Shown here: one piece after another, positions 7,261 to 12,350 of the stretch
How the letters are laid out: each line of letters starts with the position of its first letter
Position numbering within the stretch: position 1 is the stretch's first letter
Notes under the pieces: model-generated
Databases searched by the model: none
What the model saw: only the letters and a program-made list of their open reading frames with translations
What the model was told of the DNA's origin: nothing
From: CAZIKB01 sp964539665
GTDB taxonomy: Bacteria; Zhuqueibacterota; Zhuqueibacteria; Oceanimicrobiales; Oceanimicrobiaceae
NCBI GenBank assembly: GCA_964539665.1
Contig: CAZIKB010000161.1
Span: 1-12,350, forward strand
DNA length: 12,350 bases
Direction of reading: 5' to 3'
Translations under genes and position numbers: made by a program

Positions 7261-8484
7261 CTACTTTTCTGTTGCAACATTCTGCTGCAGGGAACAAAGA
7301 TAAGTATACAAATTCGACATGTCCCTGCCACTTAATTCCTGCCATTTCATCTTTCTCTCCTGAAACAACTTTTGCATGGCCGGAGCATGATTCCACATGG
7401 CTGTAATCATTTCCAGAGGCGTGTCTAAATTACTGAGTTTTGACAAATCAATTGAGATTCCAGCTCCTTTTCCTTGTAGTGAGTGGCAGGAAAGGCAGTT
7501 TTTCTTATCAACTATTCGAAGGCCCTCGCTAATATCACCCGGCATGTCGAGAAGCTTGATACCATAAATGAAAGCAATGACATCAGCAATTTCTCCCTTT
7601 GCAAAAATTGGAAATTTAATGTTCTCCTGCTTCATAATATTCCACATTTGTGGACCGTGATTCCACATCTTGCCAGCGATTTGAGTAACAGAATATTCGA
7701 AATCAATCTCCGCAAAGTCCGGCCCCAGACTGCCGCCAGTCCCGCGAACTGAATGACAGCGCATACATCCTTTATCTTCTGCAAGGGCTTTTCCCTTTAC
7801 GGGATCACCGAAAACGAAATCACTACTAGGCGCTCTTTCTGGAGACATAAAAGATCTAATGGCCGCGGCAAGATGGACAATTTCATTTCCTTTAAACTGC
7901 GGTCGTTTGACGTTATACTCTCGAAATATTTCTATCATATGAGGACCGTGATTCCACAAGGATTCGACAAGTTTAATAGGTGACATATAATCACGAATTG
8001 CACTTATATCAGGACCGATGTTTCCACCCAGGCCACCGAATTTATGACAAGTCACACAGCCTTTGGATTTCAATAGTTTCTTTCCCTGTGACTCATTACC
8101 GGGCTCTCCGAGATATCGAAAATAAGCAAGATATGAAATAAGTTGCGACATTTCTTCATTATTAAGCTCTCTGAATTTGTAACCCGTCTTTTGCATTCTC
8201 TTAGACATACTGGGAAAGTGATTCCACATCAATGCTGCCAATTCGAGATAGGTGCCGTAAAATTTTTCCTTGGCCAGATCCGGTCCGCCTTTGCCGCTCC
8301 CACCATGTACTGCATGACATTGGCTGCATCCTTTTTGTTGAAATACTTCACGTCCCTTCCATGGTGAATCTGATGCTGTGTTTATTTGAGCATAGACTGA
8401 AACATACATAAACACCAACAATAAAAATATAATGCATGAGCCGAGATAGTATGATTTCGTTCGAAGACTATTGTTAGTTAACAT
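7261..8484 (-). CDS. Exported tetrahaem cytochrome c of four tandem mono-haem domains
   Basis: A 407-residue protein with a signal peptide (hydrophobic 15-31, cleavage likely after VYA at 32) and four class I cytochrome c-like units of about 90-97 residues. Haem motifs are C53SQCH, C143VTCH, C240MRCH and C330LSCH. Every unit carries a WNHxPxM motif 30-35 residues after its haem site (Met93, 183, 280, 370), whose methionine is a good candidate for the sixth haem ligand. Units 1-3 have GPDxA/GPDIS after the haem site; unit 4 has SIDLS instead. It is likely a soluble periplasmic shuttle. As first gene after the sigma-54 promoter it probably leads the operon and could accept electrons from the pentahaem subunit. 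AAAGGAGGG sits about five bases before ATG 8484, a strong start. I do not recognise a named family for the four-domain arrangement. Confidence 0.9.
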   Translation of the reverse strand: MLTNNSLRTKSYYLGSCIIFLLLVFMYVSVYAQINTASDSPWKGREVFQQKGCSQCHAVHGGSGKGGPDLAKEKFYGTYLELAALMWNHFPSMSKRMQKTGYKFRELNNEEMSQLISYLAYFRYLGEPGNESQGKKLLKSKGCVTCHKFGGLGGNIGPDISAIRDYMSPIKLVESLWNHGPHMIEIFREYNVKRPQFKGNEIVHLAAAIRSFMSPERAPSSDFVFGDPVKGKALAEDKGCMRCHSVRGTGGSLGPDFAEIDFEYSVTQIAGKMWNHGPQMWNIMKQENIKFPIFAKGEIADVIAFIYGIKLLDMPGDISEGLRIVDKKNCLSCHSLQGKGAGISIDLSKLSNLDTPLEMITAMWNHAPAMQKLFQERKMKWQELSGRDMSNLYTYLCSLQQNVATEK

Positions 8485-8620
8485 GATACCCTCCTTTAGT
8501 TTTTGATATCACTTCAGGGTTTGATTGTTAACATTATTAGGTACTCTGAAATTCTTTTCTCCTGATTGTTACCTGGTAAATTGAGATAATAACAATATCA
8601 TAGAATGGTATGACATAATA

Positions 8621-8638
8621 TTTGCAATACTCATGCCA
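8621..8638 (-). promoter_or_regulatory. Sigma-54 (-24/-12) promoter of the cytochrome/complex operon
   Basis: Minus strand TGGCATGAGTATTGCAAA compares with the consensus TGGCACG-N4-TTGCA; only one consensus base (C to T in CACG) differs. GG lies at 8637-8636 and GC at 8625-8624 with the required 10 bases between. The expected start is near 8612. A sigma-54 activator is encoded immediately upstream and dyads lie at activator-like distance, which strengthens the call. Confidence 0.75.
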
Positions 8639-8716
8639 TATACATAAATCATCAACTAATAATTTGAAAATATAGAAGTTATGACAATAGAGATCTGAGA
8701 ATATGAGACACAGGAA

Positions 8717-8732
8717 AGACGGTCAGCCGTCT
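8717..8732. promoter_or_regulatory. Dyad 1, candidate activator-binding site (proximal)
   Basis: AGACGGTCAGCCGTCT has perfect 6-base arms around TCAG. It shares the pattern WGACGR-N4-YCGTCW with the dyad 80 bases away. Its centre lies about 112 bases before the predicted sigma-54 start, a normal enhancer distance. On the minus strand it could also form a short hairpin followed by TTTCC, so a weak terminator for the regulator pair is an alternative. Confidence 0.5.
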
Positions 8733-8796
8733 CGACAAAGTTGTGAGTTTTTGATAACTATTTGGTAATATTGGTGGTTAGAATAACAGATATTAG

Positions 8797-8812
8797 TGAC
8801 GAAAATTCGTCA
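8797..8812. promoter_or_regulatory. Dyad 2, candidate activator-binding site (distal)
   Basis: TGACGAAAATTCGTCA has perfect 7-base arms around AA and fits the same WGACGR-N4-YCGTCW pattern as dyad 1. Its centre is about 192 bases before the predicted sigma-54 start. It is too AT-rich in the middle and lacks a T-run, so it does not look like a terminator; a protein-binding site is the better reading. Confidence 0.5.
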
Positions 8813-8839
8813 GCAAATGTACCAAATCCGTCACCTTTT

Positions 8840-10222
8840 TTAATGGTTGTCAGGAAACTTCAATCGTGCAAGTTTATCACGCAGCGTCGTCCTGGGGATT
8901 TTTAATAGAGCCGCAGCCTTCATCTGGTTACCTTCAGCTTCTTTTAAAGCCCAATAAATTAACCTGGCTTCCACTTCGGATATTGCCTCTGAAAAATTGA
9001 TCTGCTTATTTCTACTAAGATTGAAAGAAAACAAGTCTCCCCCCTTATGTAAATCTCGAATGCTGTCAGGTAAGTCGTCAACGGTGATGCGGTCTGATTT
9101 GCACAACGTCACGGCATGTTCCACAACATTTTCCAACTCTCTTACATTGCCCAACCAATCGTGGTTAAGCAATATTTTTTGTGCTTCTGGCGTTATAGAG
9201 TCAACCGATTTGTGTTTTTCCTTAGAGAGTTTTTTTAGAAAGTGCTGAGACAAAAGTGATATATCCTCACGCCGCTCTCTCAATGGCGGTAATTTAATTT
9301 TAACAACATTAAGACGATAATAAAGATCCTCTCGGAATTTACCCTCCGCCGCCATCTGATTAAGGTCTTTCTTTGTAGCGCATATTAAGCGCACATCCAC
9401 CTTCAATGACTGTTCACCCCCAACCCGTTCGAACACTTTATTTTCAATTACCCTGAGCAGTTTAACCTGAAGCTCTAATGGAATATCATCTACGTCATCT
9501 AATAAAATTGTGCCCTTATCAGCCAACTCAAACCGTCCCCTTTTACGGCGTAACGCTCCGGTAAAAGCGCCTTTCTCATGACCGAAAAGTTCACTTTCAA
9601 GTATTTCCCGATTTAATATGGCGCAGCTTAGTTTGATAAATGCACCTAATTTTCTTGAACTATTGTAATGCAGCGCATTTGCCAGAACCTCCTTACCAGT
9701 ACCTGTTTCACCTTGTATAAGAATATTCGTATCACTATCCGCAACTGCATCAGCTTTATCAAAAACTGCTTGCATGGCCTTTGAGCGCCCAATGATATTC
9801 TGATAACAGTATTGAGATTGGATTTTCTTTTGCAAAGCCTCAATTTGTACTTTACCTTGACGGTACTCCAGCAATCGACTCAATTTAATGGACAACTCAT
9901 CATACGGGAACGGTTTGGTTATGTAATCGTAAGCGCCTTCTTTCATGGCTTCAACCGCATTCTCTATGGTGCCGTAGCCTGTCATCATTATCACTTCGAT
10001 CTCCGGTGAAAGCTTTTTAATCTCTTTTAAAAATGTGATCCCATCCATTGACGGCATCCGAATGTCCGAAACTACCGCATCAAAAGTGTTTGATTTCAAG
10101 TGCTCAAGACCGATAAAAGCATTTTCCCCAATCTCGACGTCGTACCCTTCGTCCTCCAACTGGGTTTTCAAGGTCACACGCTTTAATTTTTCGTCATCTA
10201 TTACAAGAATTTTGCCTTTCAT
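8840..10222 (-). CDS. NtrC-family sigma-54-dependent response regulator
   Basis: Cytoplasmic transcription activator, 460 residues, in the usual three parts. The receiver domain (1-120) has acidic pocket D9-D10, phosphoacceptor D53 in SDIRMPSMDG, T81 and K103. The AAA+ domain (about 143-375) has Walker A GETGTGKE (171-178), the sigma-54-contacting loop GAFTGA (218-223) and arginine-rich FREDLYYRLN (296-305). The C-terminal Fis-type helix-turn-helix (about 425-455) includes EGNQMKAAALLKIPRTTLRDKL. The Walker B segment reads LLDDVDD (240-246) where relatives usually have LDE, so the catalytic Glu is replaced by Asp. Its ATG overlaps the kinase stop (ATGA), with GGGAG as ribosome binding site in the kinase end. 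Phosphorylated by that kinase, it should drive the sigma-54 promoter just downstream and possibly the one before its own operon. Confidence 0.95.
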   Translation of the reverse strand: MKGKILVIDDEKLKRVTLKTQLEDEGYDVEIGENAFIGLEHLKSNTFDAVVSDIRMPSMDGITFLKEIKKLSPEIEVIMMTGYGTIENAVEAMKEGAYDYITKPFPYDELSIKLSRLLEYRQGKVQIEALQKKIQSQYCYQNIIGRSKAMQAVFDKADAVADSDTNILIQGETGTGKEVLANALHYNSSRKLGAFIKLSCAILNREILESELFGHEKGAFTGALRRKRGRFELADKGTILLDDVDDIPLELQVKLLRVIENKVFERVGGEQSLKVDVRLICATKKDLNQMAAEGKFREDLYYRLNVVKIKLPPLRERREDISLLSQHFLKKLSKEKHKSVDSITPEAQKILLNHDWLGNVRELENVVEHAVTLCKSDRITVDDLPDSIRDLHKGGDLFSFNLSRNKQINFSEAISEVEARLIYWALKEAEGNQMKAAALLKIPRTTLRDKLARLKFPDNH

Positions 10223-12105
10223 TTATTGTCTCCCACTGGTAATAACACGCTAACAGTAGTGCCCTTGTTTAATTCACTGGTAATTGTGAGCTTTCCCCTG
10301 TGTTCTTCGATAATTTTTTTACTGATTGAAAGTCCCAGGCCTGTGCCCTTTTCAGTATCTTTGGTTGTGAAAAAAGGGCTGAATATTCTCTCCAGGTTTT
10401 CCTCAGAAATGCCACATCCATTATCTGTAATTTTCACCTGCGCATTTGGTTCAGTCCCCTGATTCAGTAAATTTGTTGTAATGCTGATATGCCCATTAGA
10501 TTTACCATCCAGGGCGTCAGAAGCATTAATGAAAATATTTATAAAAACTTGAGATAGATTGTACGGATCGCCCAAAATGCCGGGAAGAGATTTATCCAGC
10601 CTGGTTTCCAATTCAATGCCCTGTTCGTCAATCTTGTGCATAATAAACAGCAGAGATTTTTCGACCACCTCGTTCAGGTCTATCATTTCCATCCTAAGTT
10701 TGTGGTGTTTAGAGAAGATTAGAAGCCTTCTCACAATAAATCCAATTCTTTCTATTCCTTCTGAGAGCAAACCTAACATCGTGTTTGCTTTGGCTGAATC
10801 GCTGGGATTTTTCTTTATTATATCCAGACAATTTAGCATCCCATCCAGAGGATTATTAATTTCGTGAGCGACACTTGCAGCCAAACGTCCAATTGAGGTC
10901 AGCTTTTCAGATTGAATAAGCTGCTCTTCCAGGAATTTGCGCTTGGTGATATCTCGCCTTAACTCAATTACCTGAAAGACCTCGCCTTTTTCATCCCGCA
11001 GTGGAGAACAATAAATTTCCAGATATTTCTCTTTGCCGCTTCTGTCGAGGAAAGTATATAGTATTTTTTGCAAAGCTCCCTGTTCAAAAGTAGTCTTAGC
11101 CGGACACCTGTTCGACAAGTCATGATGGCAGACCGTCTCAGAATTCTGCGAATCCCTTGAGCAATATCTCCCGATGATATTTGATCTGCTACTCTGGCGG
11201 TTATTAAGATAAGCATCATTGGCAGTGATAATCTTGTAGTTACGATCCACAACTACTATCTCATCGTCAATGCCGTTTATCACATGCTCCAGATAGTCTT
11301 TGTGTCGTTGCACTTCATTTAAAGTGTATTTCAAATTGGCTGTCATTTTATTGAAACTATTAGCCAAATAGCTAATCTCATCATTGCCTTTGAACTCGAT
11401 AACTTCATCCAAATTACCCTTGCTAATGCGAAGCGTGGTGTCGGTAATTTTTTTAATTCTCTGAAGGATTAATTTATTTATTAAAAAGCCCAAAACCACA
11501 CTGGTAATTACCACCATGACAAAAGCGATACCAAATATTTTATTACTGTTAGCAGCCAATTGCCGGCGAGAATCAGCCATGGACAAATCCATCAGCAAAA
11601 TACCATTTATTTTTTCACTTGAGTCATGACAGCCAAAGCACCTGGGTCCGTTAAAAATTATACTCATATTTCTGAAAATTTCTGCACCCTTTTTATCTAT
11701 AGCAATGGCGGTATTATTTCGCATCACCGGAGACGACTGGTGACATACCACACAAATGGAATCAACATTATTTTTGTAGACTTTTCCCATCATTCTTGAA
11801 TCAGAAGATATCTTTAGTTCGCCTGATTTATTGAAGATCATGATTCGTTCAACACCGGACTGCTCAGAGAGCCTTTTCACTTCGTCATTCAGTAAGTGAG
11901 GCTCCTTTTTCAGCATGGCAGTTTCCAGGGTGCCTACAACTAACCGGCTTAAATTCGTGGTCGAAACCTTCAAACCATCGATAAGTTGATCTTTATGGAA
12001 GTGATAAAAAAAAGCAAAGAAGGGTAGCCCCACAATCAATAATGACAGGAGTAAACCTAAGATTAATTTAAAGTCTAACCTCTGATAAAACGGGGTGATT
12101 TTCAT
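10219..12105 (-). CDS. Sensor histidine kinase with periplasmic di-haem c domain
   Basis: A 628-residue membrane sensor. TM1 is about 14-34 and TM2 about 189-210; the loop between is periplasmic and carries two haem c motifs, C118VVCH and C156FGCH, so the input is probably redox state or a haem ligand. A HAMP linker (about 205-260) follows, then a PAS domain (about 270-390) with a cysteine cluster (C315, C326, C334 in NRCPAKTTFEQG), then HisKA with the phosphorylated H414 in SVAHEINNPLDG, and the ATPase domain with N527 (INASDALDG), DNGCGI (561-566) and GTGLGLS (587-593). It should phosphorylate D53 of the regulator encoded next. Haem insertion needs Ccm-type maturation in the periplasm, consistent with the topology. 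The ribosome binding site is weak (AAAAGA) before ATG 12105. The exact stimulus is not visible. Confidence 0.94.
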   Translation of the reverse strand: MKITPFYQRLDFKLILGLLLSLLIVGLPFFAFFYHFHKDQLIDGLKVSTTNLSRLVVGTLETAMLKKEPHLLNDEVKRLSEQSGVERIMIFNKSGELKISSDSRMMGKVYKNNVDSICVVCHQSSPVMRNNTAIAIDKKGAEIFRNMSIIFNGPRCFGCHDSSEKINGILLMDLSMADSRRQLAANSNKIFGIAFVMVVITSVVLGFLINKLILQRIKKITDTTLRISKGNLDEVIEFKGNDEISYLANSFNKMTANLKYTLNEVQRHKDYLEHVINGIDDEIVVVDRNYKIITANDAYLNNRQSSRSNIIGRYCSRDSQNSETVCHHDLSNRCPAKTTFEQGALQKILYTFLDRSGKEKYLEIYCSPLRDEKGEVFQVIELRRDITKRKFLEEQLIQSEKLTSIGRLAASVAHEINNPLDGMLNCLDIIKKNPSDSAKANTMLGLLSEGIERIGFIVRRLLIFSKHHKLRMEMIDLNEVVEKSLLFIMHKIDEQGIELETRLDKSLPGILGDPYNLSQVFINIFINASDALDGKSNGHISITTNLLNQGTEPNAQVKITDNGCGISEENLERIFSPFFTTKDTEKGTGLGLSISKKIIEEHRGKLTITSELNKGTTVSVLLPVGDNK

Positions 12106-12225
12106 TGTCTTTTACTTAAATCAATTTTACAACATGTTTGAACCATTCATTTACAAACAAAGTTCAGGAAGTGAAAAATGTGGGTGTTCTAATCGTCCCA
12201 GTATTCAGAGCAATTTAAAGAAAAT

Positions 12226-12243
12226 ATTGCAATAATTGAGCCA
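12226..12243 (-). promoter_or_regulatory. Sigma-54-type promoter of the kinase/regulator operon
   Basis: Minus strand TGGCTCAATTATTGCAAT has GG (12242-12241) and GC (12230-12229) with exactly 10 bases between, and an intact TTGCA -12 box; the -24 box is TGGCTCA against consensus TGGCACG. Predicted start is near 12217, leaving a leader of about 112 bases. It suggests that the regulator pair is itself under sigma-54 control. Confidence 0.55.
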
Positions 12244-12280
12244 TTACTTGCAAAATAAAATTTTCACAATGCCAATAATT

Positions 12281-12308
12281 AATATAACCAACGAACTGCA
12301 TGAGTCAA
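12281..12308 (-). promoter_or_regulatory. Weak sigma-70-like promoter, low confidence
   Basis: Minus strand TTGACT (12308-12303), 16 bases, then TATATT (12286-12281). This could give basal expression of the regulators. Bacteroidota-like organisms often use a different -10 consensus, and AT-rich DNA makes chance matches common. Confidence 0.22.
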
Positions 12309-12350
12309 TACCATTTTTAGTTGAAAAAGGTGGCTCCGCGTTTTTTTATG

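Larger units (their letters stand above)
8485..8839 (-). other. 355-base regulatory region without genes
   Basis: No open frame of substance lies here. Reading toward the cytochrome gene it holds two 16-base dyads of the same design (8797-8812, 8717-8732), then a near-consensus -24/-12 promoter (8638-8621), then about 128 bases of leader ending in a strong ribosome binding site. A lone half-site-like TCCGTCA lies at 8827-8833, just after the activator's stop codon. Confidence 0.7.
12106..12350 (-). other. 245-base leader of the two-component operon
   Basis: No supported gene. It contains the sigma-54-like promoter at 12226-12243 and a weak sigma-70-like pair further upstream. A 33-codon plus-strand frame from about 12134 has no ribosome binding site and no recognisable content. 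No dyad of the WGACGR-N4-YCGTCW type is seen here. Confidence 0.5.

Noticed and set aside
8717..8732. Intrinsic terminator for the regulator operon
   Set aside because: The stem is only 6 base pairs and is followed by TTTCC rather than a T-run; its match to the second dyad favours a binding site.
12134..12235. 33-codon plus-strand frame in the right-hand leader
   Set aside because: No ribosome binding site, no recognisable content, and it overlaps the promoter region of the kinase operon.
1..12350. CRISPR arrays, tRNA/rRNA genes, insertion sequences
   Set aside because: No spaced short direct repeats, no tRNA- or rRNA-like sequence, and no transposase or terminal inverted repeats were seen.

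Overview
The window is a single-strand (minus) block of electron-transfer genes with its own two-component regulator. It most likely comes from a Gram-negative bacterium of the FCB side of the tree (Ignavibacteria, Calditrichaeota, KSB1 or a relative). The main reason is the C-terminal sorting domain on the large secreted protein: the NYPNPFNPTTNIEF motif, then a beta-rich tail ending in KKLLLMK, typical of type IX secretion substrates in these phyla. The DNA is AT-rich by eye. Taxonomy below this level cannot be read from the window.

Layout in the direction of transcription (right to left). (1) 12350-12106: leader with a good sigma-54-type promoter. (2) 12105-10219: sensor histidine kinase with two periplasmic CXXCH haem motifs. 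(3) 10222-8840: NtrC-family sigma-54 activator, overlapping the kinase by 4 bases. (4) 8839-8485: a 355-base regulatory region with two related 16-base dyads and a near-consensus -24/-12 promoter. (5) 8484-7261: exported cytochrome c made of four tandem mono-haem domains. (6) 7179-6676: pentahaem cytochrome c, probable lipoprotein, resembling ActA/QrcA. (7) 6552-4432: secreted protein with two almost identical ethylbenzene-dehydrogenase-type haem-binding domains and a type IX sorting domain. (8) 4315-1832: Tat-exported molybdopterin-oxidoreductase-family subunit. (9) 1830-1147: ferredoxin-like subunit with four Fe-S cluster sites. (10) 1146-1: NrfD/ActC/QrcD-like membrane subunit, cut by the window edge.

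Genes 6 and 8-10 are the parts list of a Qrc or alternative-complex-III type quinone-linked membrane complex, with the molybdopterin-family and Fe-S subunits encoded separately (as in Qrc) rather than fused (as in ActB). The likely electron route is quinol, NrfD subunit, Fe-S subunit, molybdopterin-family subunit, pentahaem cytochrome, tetrahaem cytochrome, and possibly the surface haem-binding protein; the direction is inference. What is unusual is the secreted double haem-binding protein placed inside this cluster, and a regulator whose sensor carries c-type haems next to sigma-54 promoters. Together these suggest a redox-sensing switch that turns on a quinone-linked respiratory chain, possibly one reaching the cell surface.
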